Assembly: GCF_039710355.1 (NCBI RefSeq)
Contig: NZ_JBDKWZ010000031.1
Coordinates: 1 to 31,921, forward strand
DNA: 31,921 bases
Source: Rapidithrix thailandica
Lineage (GTDB): Bacteria; Bacteroidota; Bacteroidia; Cytophagales; Flammeovirgaceae
Direction: 5' to 3'
Shown here: positions 7,303 to 15,345 of the stretch, piece by piece
Layout: each line of letters starts with the position of its first letter
How positions within the stretch are numbered: position 1 is the first letter of the stretch
Position numbers and translations under genes: made by a program
The notes under the pieces: generated by a model
Database searches by the model: none
What the model was told of the DNA's origin: nothing
The model's input: only the letters and a program-made list of their open reading frames with translations

Positions 7303-8472
7303 TTAATCAGCTAAAAAAGTGCGACTTCGTTGAGGTTTGTTTACCGTTGTACTTTCTTCTCTTTCTTTCACAAAGATACCGGTGTCTTTGCGTTTGCCAA
7401 TAATATCCAGTCTATTCAAGGCAGAGAACAAATCACTCATGGTTTGCATAAAATCCATGGTAGGGATAACGGTCTCGTCTATTTGACTGTGCTTGTAACC
7501 TACGTTTACAACCTCTGTAAAGAGCACTTCAAAATCTCCTTGACTGATACTGCACCATTCGGCAAAGTAATTTAGCAGTTCCTCTTTTCCCACACCTGAC
7601 TTGGAATCAATAAAGTTTTTCATCATTCTGGCCAATGAAATCACCTTATCAAACATAAAAGCAGGAGGGTGGTGCAAGGCAAACCATCGGAAAGAATTAA
7701 TCTCCCTGCCGGTATAATCAATGATGCGTTCGCACAATTGCAAAAGAATTAATCCTAAGTCGTTTGTTTGATTTTTACGGTTGATTTTTTGTGCTATCTG
7801 AACGGCAAACAGTTCTAGTTGCCCTAAAAACTTATCAATCTGATCGTAGATGTTAACCAACTGTTGATGGCTGCTTACCGTGGTAGATGGCGGTATGTAA
7901 TCTTTTAATAAATATGTTTCTGTTGCTGTAATCACGATTTTTCCAATCGTGAGCTCATAACCACTATATGTTCGTTCTATAAACTTTCCTTCCGGCACCA
8001 AATTCAGTTGATAAGTAGGAAGTAAATAGGGGTAACGGGGAGGGTTTTCCTCCGGATCAGGCTCTCCAAAGGGGTTCTTTTCTTCTGGATTAACGGTAAC
8101 GTTTGCCAGTAATACCATTTCGGAGTTTCCGTCTACTTTCAGTTGAAATTCAGCTTCCGGATAAGCTTCTTCCAAACTTAATGCATGAGAATTCTTTGAG
8201 CTAATCTCAATCCGTGCCCCGTTAGGAGTAATTGCATGACATTCTTCAAGCTTCACCCGGAGCAGCTTATGATTGTCAATTACTAATGAAATCTTCACTG
8301 ACTCTTCTATGGTATTAGAAGGAAGCAATCCGTATGAAATAGGAGATGTGGTGATACCAATCGCATCACGCACCATTTCATTGGTACAATTTTGAGTAGC
8401 AAGAAAATGCGTTTTATTAATCTTCATCCCATCTACCCAATTGATGGGGAAATGCTTCGAGCGTTCAATCAT
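7303..8472 (-). CDS. tssK: TssK, T6SS baseplate subunit (Bacteroidota type)
   Basis: 389 aa. The N-terminus (NWVDGMKINKTHF at about 11-23) is the hallmark of the TssK/receptor-binding-protein-like family in this phylum. It is followed by beta-rich shoulder regions to about residue 190, then a helical bundle and a small C-terminal head. TssK joins the cytoplasmic baseplate to the membrane complex. A Pro-rich loop (NPEEKNPFGEPDPEENPPRY, about 129-148) interrupts the beta region. The gene is the first of a two-gene unit with tssO-like and is transcribed divergently from tssB-tssC, so the 337-base gap at 8473-8809 controls both directions. The last residues (PQRSRTFLAD) are basic and probably disordered. 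Confidence 0.75.
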   Translation of the reverse strand: MIERSKHFPINWVDGMKINKTHFLATQNCTNEMVRDAIGITTSPISYGLLPSNTIEESVKISLVIDNHKLLRVKLEECHAITPNGARIEISSKNSHALSLEEAYPEAEFQLKVDGNSEMVLLANVTVNPEEKNPFGEPDPEENPPRYPYLLPTYQLNLVPEGKFIERTYSGYELTIGKIVITATETYLLKDYIPPSTTVSSHQQLVNIYDQIDKFLGQLELFAVQIAQKINRKNQTNDLGLILLQLCERIIDYTGREINSFRWFALHHPPAFMFDKVISLARMMKNFIDSKSGVGKEELLNYFAEWCSISQGDFEVLFTEVVNVGYKHSQIDETVIPTMDFMQTMSDLFSALNRLDIIGKRKDTGIFVKEREESTTVNKPQRSRTFLAD

Positions 8473-8809
8473 TATAATTCAAAAAATATAGTGTAGGTTA
8501 TTTGGTTAATTTTGGTATATATTGAGCTGTACTCCCCTTTCGGAGAAAAGGTTTCAATATATACGATTTTTCTAAGAAAACTTATATACAAAAGCAAATA
8601 TAAAAAGCTTATTTGGAAACCCTAAAAAATTATAGGTTAAATAATAAAAACAATATAAGTTCTTCCCTTATGGACTACCAAAAGTATAGTAAACTTTTTA
8701 AAATGCAATACCAAAAGCGTAGTAATTTATATTTTTTTGTTTTTTTTGTGTTGAAATTAAAAAAAGGACTATATTTATCCTCATTTTTCATAAAAACCTC
8801 ATTAATACT
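8473..8809. promoter_or_regulatory. Divergent control region between tssK and tssB
   Basis: Very AT-rich, with no believable gene; the open frame at 8613-8831 is low-complexity and overlaps the tssB start. The region must hold promoters for both directions. Two copies of a 16-base motif lie at 8676-8691 (TACCAAAAGTATAGTA) and 8709-8724 (TACCAAAAGCGTAGTA). They match at 14 of 16 bases, start 33 bases apart (about three helical turns) and lie on the same face of the DNA, as expected of paired operator sites. Confidence 0.5.
8751..8777 (+). promoter_or_regulatory. Candidate promoter of tssB-tssC
   Basis: TTG at 8751-8753 and TATATTTA at 8770-8777 roughly fit the Bacteroidota -33 (TTTG) and -7 (TAnnTTTG) elements, though the last G of the -7 box is A. 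The box lies 32 bases before the tssB start. The paired 16-base repeats lie just upstream of it. Confidence 0.35.
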
Positions 8810-9256
8810 ATGTTATCAAACTATGGAATAGGAGGCAACGAAGTTAAACAAGATGCCAACGAAGCAATTAGTGAAATTCCTCAAAATCGGACACTTATCG
8901 TTCAAAAGTTAACTTCCGATGCGCCTGTAAAACCTCAAACCGTAGAGGGTTTACAAACGGTAGAGCAAGTGTTTGAACACTACAAGCCCTCGGTAAAAGT
9001 CAATTTTGAAGATGCCGAAGGGGGAATGCATCCTGAAGAGCTAAAATTCAGCAACTTAGCAGATTTTGGTATAAAAGGAGCTACGAATCAAAGTAAGTTT
9101 CTCCACAATTTGGAGGTAGAAAAAGAACAGTACAAAAAAATCATTAAACAACTTAAAACCAACAAAATTCTGAAAACTGCATTGGACGATGCCGATGCGA
9201 AACAAGCCTTGTTAGGTGCAATTGAAAATTTGATTGCAGAATTAGATAACAAATAA
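8810..9256 (+). CDS. tssB: TssB, small subunit of the T6SS contractile sheath
   Basis: 148 aa, the expected size for the Bacteroidota small sheath subunit. The recognisable part is EQVFEHYKPSVKVNFEDAEG at about 55-74, then KFSNLADFGIKG at about 82-93, matching the TssB pattern in which a strand pairs with TssC in the sheath handshake. The C-terminus is helical. TssB and TssC form the helical sheath around the Hcp tube and contract to drive it into a target cell. tssC follows 11 bases after the stop, the conserved order. The ATG at 8810 is preferred because upstream codons are low-complexity. No Shine-Dalgarno sequence is visible, as usual in this phylum. Confidence 0.85.
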   Translation: MLSNYGIGGNEVKQDANEAISEIPQNRTLIVQKLTSDAPVKPQTVEGLQTVEQVFEHYKPSVKVNFEDAEGGMHPEELKFSNLADFGIKGATNQSKFLHNLEVEKEQYKKIIKQLKTNKILKTALDDADAKQALLGAIENLIAELDNK

Positions 9257-9267
9257 AAACAACAACG

Positions 9268-10632
9268 ATGGCAGCAACCAAAACACAAGTACAAGCGAGT
9301 ACTAATCAGGTAGGACAAAAACAAAAGGCCTCCAAGTTACAAAACCAACTCGACCAATTAGCCAAGTACGGAGGATTTGATTTGCTTGAAATGGCAATCG
9401 AAGGGGTACAAAATATTAACCCGGAAAGAAGAGCCCGTAAACAAATCTTCCTGAATGAATCCAGTAAGCAGGGAGAAAGAGAAGCACTGAAGAAATCTTT
9501 GGAGATGTGGATGGATGTGTTGAAAAGCAAGGACAACATCACCGATATGGTGGCAGAGTGCGAAGATAACTATCAAACAACCGAAAAGGTGTTGGATAAA
9601 AACTTGGCGACTGCTGTGGGCGCTACCACGGAGTTAGAGCAAGCTTACCGGACGGTAGCGCTGTTCTATAAGAATACCGAGCAAACCAAGGTGAAGAACG
9701 TGACCGTCATTAATGCGGATCTGGAACAACTGCAAGATTTGGACAATACCCGCTTCATCGATACCATTCATGAAGAATTGGTTGCGAATTATGACCGCCT
9801 GGACTTGAAAAATAATTACAGTGTCTTGGTGATTCCAGGATATCTGGGTAGTAATAAAGTCTTGGAGAAATGGGCGAAAATTGCACATGAAAATAAGGTG
9901 ATGCTGGTTACGGATTTTTCTCATTTGGATGAACCGGATGATGTGATGGAAATGTTTGATGCCGCGAACCTTACCGGTGGCGATATTTACAGAGCTAACG
10001 TGATGATGACCTGTAACTGGTTGGTAGGCCGTGGCCGCTTTGAACAAATCAACGAGGAAGACGATTTGTTTGTGCCTCCTTCAGCTGCATTGGCAGGTAA
10101 AATTCACAAAACCTTAATGTCGCAAGTGACGGCTGGTAAAAAGTTTGGCGGGATTAATGAAGTAGATGGAGTGCGCTTTGATCTTAAAAAGAGTGAAATC
10201 GCCAATTTGGAAAATCTTGGATTGATCCCCATGGTGAACGAGTACGGCAAGGTCATGGCATTTTCCGGAAAAACCCTCTTTAACGGGGATAACTTAGGCT
10301 TACAAACCTATTCGGTAGTACGGGTCTTTGATTACGTTACAAAAGTGTTGATGGATTTCTTGAACCGTAGAGCTTTTGAAAACTTTACCGCTCGTACGCG
10401 TAAGGAAATTATGGGACAAGTCGTGAAGTTTTTGGATAGCATTACCGGTCCTGACAAATTGATCGAAAACTTCGAGGTAAGACGCTTCGAGCAAGATAGG
10501 GTCCAAAAAGACAGAATCTATCTGGATATCCATATGAAGCCTTATTTCCCTGCTAAAAACTTTATGATTAAAATGGAAGGGCAAAAAGGCGATGACGGAA
10601 ATGAGTGGGATACGGAGTACGCACAAAATTAA
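9268..10632 (+). CDS. tssC: TssC, large subunit of the T6SS contractile sheath
   Basis: 454 aa, matching the Bacteroidota TssC family (DUF5458). Recognisable segments are a Gln-rich N-terminal arm, the central NWLVGRGRFEQI at about 250-261, DLFVPPSAALAGKI at about 266-279, and the C-terminal core from about 340 on with FENFTARTRKEIMGQVVKF. It partners TssB to build the contractile sheath in the cytoplasm. The gene follows tssB by 11 bases as one unit. The next gene, hcp, is separated by a 490-base gap, so it probably has its own promoter or depends on read-through. Confidence 0.9.
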   Translation: MAATKTQVQASTNQVGQKQKASKLQNQLDQLAKYGGFDLLEMAIEGVQNINPERRARKQIFLNESSKQGEREALKKSLEMWMDVLKSKDNITDMVAECEDNYQTTEKVLDKNLATAVGATTELEQAYRTVALFYKNTEQTKVKNVTVINADLEQLQDLDNTRFIDTIHEELVANYDRLDLKNNYSVLVIPGYLGSNKVLEKWAKIAHENKVMLVTDFSHLDEPDDVMEMFDAANLTGGDIYRANVMMTCNWLVGRGRFEQINEEDDLFVPPSAALAGKIHKTLMSQVTAGKKFGGINEVDGVRFDLKKSEIANLENLGLIPMVNEYGKVMAFSGKTLFNGDNLGLQTYSVVRVFDYVTKVLMDFLNRRAFENFTARTRKEIMGQVVKFLDSITGPDKLIENFEVRRFEQDRVQKDRIYLDIHMKPYFPAKNFMIKMEGQKGDDGNEWDTEYAQN

Positions 10633-11123
10633 TTAACTTTTTAAACGCTTGGAATAAGAAAAAAAACCTTAACTTGAAAGCACTAAAACAGAGCATTTTT
10701 ACATGTCTTCTTTTTGTAGATTCATTGAAGTGATTTTTCTTGTCAAGTGATTTTTTACAAAACGGATAGCGCAGATTACTGAATTTTTATACATTTCGTT
10801 ATCCGGATACTTACAACTCAATTATACCTGAGACTATCAATTTGATTTTTTTTTAAGACACAGGCTCTTTTTCTAAATAAAAAAGGGAGTGTTTATCATC
10901 AAGATTATCACGCAACTAATCAATAATGGATTGCTGAAAAAAAATCAGTTGTCGAACGTATGTGTTGTACCGTTAAGTCTCTTAACATCAACACAACAGG
11001 CGGCTTTTTTATAGGCAAGCTGTGGTGTCTAATTAGCTATACAATTTCCTTTTTTATTTAGAAAATAGGCTGAAAGCTTATTTGTGATGTATTATTTTTT
11101 ACTTAACCAAATGAACTTGTTTT
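10633..11123. other. Non-coding region between tssC and hcp with a strong hairpin
   Basis: AT-rich, no believable gene. A compound hairpin lies at 10961-10995, with poly-T at 11005-11010. No obvious terminator directly follows tssC. The stretch is probably a long 5' leader and promoter region of the downstream hcp-vgrG operon. Confidence 0.4.
10961..11010 (+). terminator. Two-part stem-loop with T-run upstream of hcp
   Basis: The outer stem is TGTGTTG (10961-10967) with CAACACA (10989-10995). The inner stem is GTTAAG (10972-10977) with CTTAAC (10981-10986), closed by a 3-base loop. TTTTTT at 11005-11010 comes 10 bases after the stem. It could end transcription from tssBC or act as an attenuator for hcp. 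Confidence 0.4.
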
Positions 11124-11513
11124 ATGTCTTTCTTAGCCAAATTAGAGGTTGACGATGAGGTGTACAATGTCATTGATTGTACCTATCATTTTGAGCAAAA
11201 TGTGGACAAGAACCACAAGCCTTCAAGCATTCCCAGAGGTGGCAAAATCTCGCTTTTGATAGAGTCCCGGGGAACAGCCGAATTTCTACGGTGGATGGTA
11301 GAGCATATTCATACCAAAGATGGAAAAATTACTTTTTTCAGAAGGGATGAGAGAGCTCGTTTGTTCCATCTTAATTTTCAGAAAGCTTATTGTATCGATT
11401 ATCAGGAGCATTTTAATCACCATTCCGATGTTCCTATGCAGATTCAAATGACGATTTCTGTGAAGAAAATGCACGCTGAAAAAGCTGAGTTTGAAAACAA
11501 ATGGGCTTTATAG
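11124..11513 (+). CDS. tssD: Hcp/TssD, T6SS tube protein, first gene before vgrG
   Basis: 129 aa, normal length for the family. The start MSFLAKLEV, the block PSSIPRGGKISLLIES at about 33-48, and the closing QMTISVKKMHAE strand run parallel to the other Hcp proteins here. It lies 53 bases before vgrG on the same strand, so it is probably expressed with vgrG, the 445-aa protein and possibly the Rhs effector. Hcp genes next to vgrG often encode the variant that chaperones or fits the cargo of that locus. Having three Hcp variants in one window suggests cargo-specific tubes. Confidence 0.85.
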   Translation: MSFLAKLEVDDEVYNVIDCTYHFEQNVDKNHKPSSIPRGGKISLLIESRGTAEFLRWMVEHIHTKDGKITFFRRDERARLFHLNFQKAYCIDYQEHFNHHSDVPMQIQMTISVKKMHAEKAEFENKWAL

Positions 11514-11566
11514 CATGTTCTCTCTTCTTCCCTTTTCTACCTTTTCACTTTTAAACTACTTTCCGT

Positions 11567-13318
11567 ATGGCTAAACCTGTTAATACTCAAATACTCCTGA
11601 ATGGATCGCCTATTCTGGTGAACAGTAATTACAGTATAGAACTTGAGCAGCAAATTGCTTCCCATCATAAACTGACCATAACCTGCCCTACAGAGTCCAT
11701 GGAAGATGTGGCCGGGAGCTTTGCCATGAAGGCCAAAGATTATATCGGCAACCGGCTCACGTTATTGATCAATGAGGATCAATTGGTCTTTACCAGTGTG
11801 GTGGTGAATGTCAATATTCATAAATACGATGGGGGAGACGGTTTGATGGTGATTACGGCTTTTAGCCCGACCGTGTTGATGGCCCATGGCAGAGACTCTC
11901 AGAGTTTTGAAAAAAAGGACCTCAAAGGCATTATTAGCGAAGCAACCAAAGAATATCCTTCCGATATTGTAAAAATTGAAAGTAAGCCGCATTTTCAAGA
12001 CAGTATTCCGTATACTGTACAATACAAAGAAAACGACTTCGATTTTATTTGCCGCCTGGCTAAGCGATATGGAGAATGGGTGTATTACGATGGTGAAACC
12101 CTCCATTTCGGAAACCATGGCAGTGATACCGTTCCCTTGAACTTTGGTGAAGCCTTGTCTGAGTTTAACTTCTCCATGCAGGCCAAGCCGCAGCATCATA
12201 CGTACCTGGTGTACGATTCGCTTCAGGCCAAAATCCACAATGCCTCCATGGAAGATCACCGGGAAAGCGTTTCCAACCCCTATATCCGGGATATTACAAA
12301 AGTATCTGAAAAGCTCTTTGCCAAAAAACCTACGGCCGTTTACAACAATTCCCTGTTGGAAAATGGAAAAGTAGAATTGGAAAATGTAGTAAAACTCAAA
12401 GCCAAACACGCGCTCAACACAATGGTGTTTGAAGGAAAAAGTGATGAAGTGCAAGTGGCGCTAGGGAATTTGGTGGAAGTGACCGGGAAAAGTACAAGTG
12501 TAGCAGGACAAACAGATGTATATGGAAATTATATAATTACTAGTGTAACCCATAAAGTAAATAATAGCGGAGAGTACATCAATACCTTCGAAGGGGTCCC
12601 TTCCGATATTCAGGTGCCGGTGTATTTTGACGAGGACGCCATTCCGGTGTGTGAAGAGCAATACGCAGAAGTAAAAGACAACAACGATCCGGATGGACTG
12701 GGCCGTATTCGCGTGCAGTTTCCATGGCAGGCGTTGAATAATCAACTTTCTCCCTGGTTGCGGGTGTCTACTCCTTATGCCGGAGACGGAAAAGGGTTCC
12801 ATGTGCTGCCAGAAGTTGGAGAAGAAGTCTTGATTGGCTTTGAGAGTGGGAATGCGGAAAAACCGTTTGTGATCGGAGCCATGTTCCATGGCAAAGGAAA
12901 AAGCGGGCGCGGAGGAGCCGGTAACTATGTCAAAGGCTTGACCACGGCCAGCGGAACCAAGGTAGAGATGGATGATGAAAATTCTACGGTCACGATTTAC
13001 GATCCTTCCGGAAATACGGTGACGCTCAACGGTGATGGAACGATTACCATTGCGGCTCCGGATAAAATCGATATCCAATCCAAAGAGATTAACATTACCG
13101 GAGAAGACAAAGTGGTGATAAGTACCAAGTCGGCAGAAGTGACCGGAACGGAAATCGTGAGTGTGAATAGCAATAGTGTGATTGAAAATAATTCAGGGGA
13201 TAAAGTGAGTATTGGTGCTGAGACCTTGGTGGAAGTGGGTTCGAAAGCCGGAAATGTGAATGTGACCGGAGGGAACATGACAAATATCAAAGGAAACTCT
13301 TCTTTAAACCTGAACTAA
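11567..13318 (+). CDS. tssI: VgrG/TssI, T6SS spike protein
   Basis: 583 aa. Residues 1 to about 340 form the gp27-like base. The OB-fold gp5-like part starts at about 371 with DNNDPDGLGRIRVQFPWQ and ends near GNAEKPFVIGAMFHG (about 429-443). The rest, from about 465, is a beta-helix needle with alternating Val/Ile/Thr and short repeats (TVTLNGDGTITIAAPDKIDI). No extra C-terminal effector domain is present, so this is a plain spike that takes cargo through a PAAR cap. The gene sits between hcp and the 445-aa gene (7 bases after the stop), with the PAAR-like Rhs effector next. This is the standard order for a VgrG-loaded Rhs effector. Confidence 0.9.
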   Translation: MAKPVNTQILLNGSPILVNSNYSIELEQQIASHHKLTITCPTESMEDVAGSFAMKAKDYIGNRLTLLINEDQLVFTSVVVNVNIHKYDGGDGLMVITAFSPTVLMAHGRDSQSFEKKDLKGIISEATKEYPSDIVKIESKPHFQDSIPYTVQYKENDFDFICRLAKRYGEWVYYDGETLHFGNHGSDTVPLNFGEALSEFNFSMQAKPQHHTYLVYDSLQAKIHNASMEDHRESVSNPYIRDITKVSEKLFAKKPTAVYNNSLLENGKVELENVVKLKAKHALNTMVFEGKSDEVQVALGNLVEVTGKSTSVAGQTDVYGNYIITSVTHKVNNSGEYINTFEGVPSDIQVPVYFDEDAIPVCEEQYAEVKDNNDPDGLGRIRVQFPWQALNNQLSPWLRVSTPYAGDGKGFHVLPEVGEEVLIGFESGNAEKPFVIGAMFHGKGKSGRGGAGNYVKGLTTASGTKVEMDDENSTVTIYDPSGNTVTLNGDGTITIAAPDKIDIQSKEINITGEDKVVISTKSAEVTGTEIVSVNSNSVIENNSGDKVSIGAETLVEVGSKAGNVNVTGGNMTNIKGNSSLNLN

Positions 13319-13325
13319 ACCGAAG

Positions 13326-14663
13326 ATGGCCAACGAGCACAATCCTATCGCTGTACGGATTAATTATTTGCAAGACCAATGGATAGAGCACCGGCAAAAG
13401 AAACCCAAGGCCCGGCTGCTCCGGTGGATGGTTGCTCCAAGTGATGTACCCTTAGTGAATGGTTTTTACAAACTGGAGTCTTCCACTCACGGTAAAATAG
13501 AAGAAACCTTGGTAGTGATGCTAACGGATTTCGAATCCCCGGATTCGTTTTCTTATCAGTTGTCGAACGATTGGTTACATATGTACCAACTAGAGCAGGA
13601 AAAGTATCCCGAACTTGCCTGGGAAGATTATGAAGAGCTGAGAAATGAATTTGATCAACTGGATGCTTCCGATACCCCTTCTGCCGATGCTTTTTTAACG
13701 AAAATGTTGAAAAGCTTCAAAGAATACGAAGGAAAACCCACAATTATGTTTGTAGGGGTGAACCCAAGAAAAGTAATTTCCCATCAGGAAATGAATGATT
13801 GGTGCCTGAAGATCTTGGAGGATTTACCTCCGGCTGTCGGACTGGTATTGACAGATCATAAAGGCAAAGGCTATCATGATGGCTTACTCAACCATTCGAA
13901 AACCCGGGAATTCTCTCAAACCTTGGTGCTGAAAGACCAGGATATGAAGGGGGCTTGTGATGCCTTGATGACCCGAGGAAATCCCAAAGATCCACAAGTT
14001 ATGTTTAGAAAGTGTATGGTGGAAATGGGGAATGCAGCTTCTAAAAATAATAAAAAGGAAGTGAATCATTGGGGGCAAAAAGCCCTGGACGTTACCCAGG
14101 CTTCCGGAGAAAAAGCGTTTTGGATTTCCGCACATTTGGTATATGCCGGATTTTTATTTGGGTTTAAGGATTCGGCAAGAATCCACCAACTATTGGATAA
14201 GGCGATCAAGATCGGAAGTGCTAACAATGATAAATCCCTTTCGGGAATTACCCTGCAAGTATATAGTTACAAAGGAGCCTATCACAGCATTTGTGGTGAA
14301 AACCAAAAATCATTGGACTGCTTTATGAAGCAGGCGCATTTGGCAGTGAAAAAAGAAGAGGCCGCTTTGGCAATCGGAGCGTATAAAAACGCTATTCTGG
14401 TAGCAAGTCAACATAGAATGAATGATCGCTTGGCGGAGATTGTACCGGAAGGGTTTGAGTATGGTTACAAACTGGAAGAGGACCTGCTGAAATCCACAGA
14501 ATTCGGGTATATCGCGAAGCAATACATTGAAATCCCTTTGCCGCAACAACGCTACAGTGTAGCTGAAGTGGACGAGAAAATGCAGACCTTATTCGGTGAA
14601 GAATGGAAGAAACATGTACAGTCTTCCAATACGCTTACCGCTGCCGAACCCGTATTAGGATAG
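13326..14663 (+). CDS. Putative T6SS adaptor between VgrG and the Rhs effector
   Basis: 445 aa. No known adaptor domain (DUF4123, DUF1795, DUF2169) is obvious to me. The first 180 residues are a mixed alpha/beta domain with IMFVGVNPRKV and VGLVLTDHKG. From about 215 the protein is a run of amphipathic helices of TPR type (WISAHLVYAGFLFGFKD, AAYHSICG-like turns, LAIGAYKNAILVASQHRM). The gene lies 7 bases after vgrG and before the PAAR-like Rhs gene, the place where other T6SS loci carry chaperones that load the Rhs cargo onto VgrG. A loading-adaptor role is inferred from this position and the TPR-like helices. Confidence 0.55.
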   Translation: MANEHNPIAVRINYLQDQWIEHRQKKPKARLLRWMVAPSDVPLVNGFYKLESSTHGKIEETLVVMLTDFESPDSFSYQLSNDWLHMYQLEQEKYPELAWEDYEELRNEFDQLDASDTPSADAFLTKMLKSFKEYEGKPTIMFVGVNPRKVISHQEMNDWCLKILEDLPPAVGLVLTDHKGKGYHDGLLNHSKTREFSQTLVLKDQDMKGACDALMTRGNPKDPQVMFRKCMVEMGNAASKNNKKEVNHWGQKALDVTQASGEKAFWISAHLVYAGFLFGFKDSARIHQLLDKAIKIGSANNDKSLSGITLQVYSYKGAYHSICGENQKSLDCFMKQAHLAVKKEEAALAIGAYKNAILVASQHRMNDRLAEIVPEGFEYGYKLEEDLLKSTEFGYIAKQYIEIPLPQQRYSVAEVDEKMQTLFGEEWKKHVQSSNTLTAAEPVLG

Positions 14664-15345
14664 TGCTTACGAAGAGTAGAATTAAATTTTATATGAATCA
14701 TTGATAAAGTTTAGACAGTGAAGTTGTTTGGATATTTTCCTGGTCAGTAAAAGATTCGTATTTGTTTTACCGGATCATTGTAACTGTTAAAACCAAGAAA
14801 ATTTATGACCGGTACCGAATGCAAAGGAAAGCTTTAAACAACTTCATACTCTTGATTCAGGTTGTAAATAGTTTAAAGGAGGAAAAAATGGACACGAAGC
14901 AAGGGTGATATCAGCCCGTTACCACAATTTATCCATTTGCATATTCAACGATTCCCCCCTCCAATTTTAATAGAAGTGGTTTAAACGTATGGTTTTTGAC
15001 TGAAGACAGAATCAAAACCGGCTCATCAAGGCACTTTTTGAAGAGAATAGCCAAAGCTCTTGTTGAAAAAAGTAACACAGAGGAGGCGTTTTTGAAACAT
15101 TTTTTAGGAAAAAAGAAAAAGTTTAATTCACTTCATAATCAATTCAGGCTCTTGCTTTAAGCTTGATACAACTTGAGTTTTCTGTTGAATTGACCGTGTT
15201 TTTCTCCCTGAAAGGGACCACATACTGGTTGGATTTCCGGTGGGTGCTATTTTCATTGGTTCTATTTTCATGCCGGTGAGTAATGCGCGTACCTGCCTAA
15301 TTATTTATCAGACTACTTTCCCATAATCCTGAATTTTATTAGCTT
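14664..15345. other. 682-base gap between the putative adaptor and the Rhs gene
   Basis: Apart from the broken small frame at 14888-15160, I see no gene. The composition is AT-rich compared with the genes on both sides. The in-frame TAG at 15340-15342 excludes a longer N-terminus for the Rhs gene. The gap implies that Rhs has its own promoter rather than being translated directly with the vgrG unit. Confidence 0.4.
14888..15160 (+). pseudogene. Possible small gene interrupted by an in-frame TGA
   Basis: An unusually strong ribosome-binding site for this phylum (AAAGGAGG at 14876-14883) precedes ATG at 14888. The frame reads MDTKQG, meets TGA at 14906-14908, then stays open for 83 further codons to TAA at 15158-15160. 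The later part reads like protein, for example FLKRIAKALVEKSNTEEAF and FLGKKKKFNSLHNQF. I know no matching family. It may be a decayed gene, or a chance open frame in AT-rich DNA. Confidence 0.3.

Noticed and set aside
8613..8831. 72-codon plus-strand frame before tssB
   Set aside because: Low-complexity Lys/Asn/Phe content in the AT-rich control region, overlapping the tssB start in another frame.
11762..12454. 230-codon minus-strand frame
   Set aside because: Shadow of vgrG; the plus-strand product is a full, well-supported VgrG.
14906..14908. In-frame TGA as a selenocysteine or recoded codon
   Set aside because: No selenocysteine-insertion hairpin or selenoprotein family is evident; a plain nonsense mutation or chance frame is simpler.
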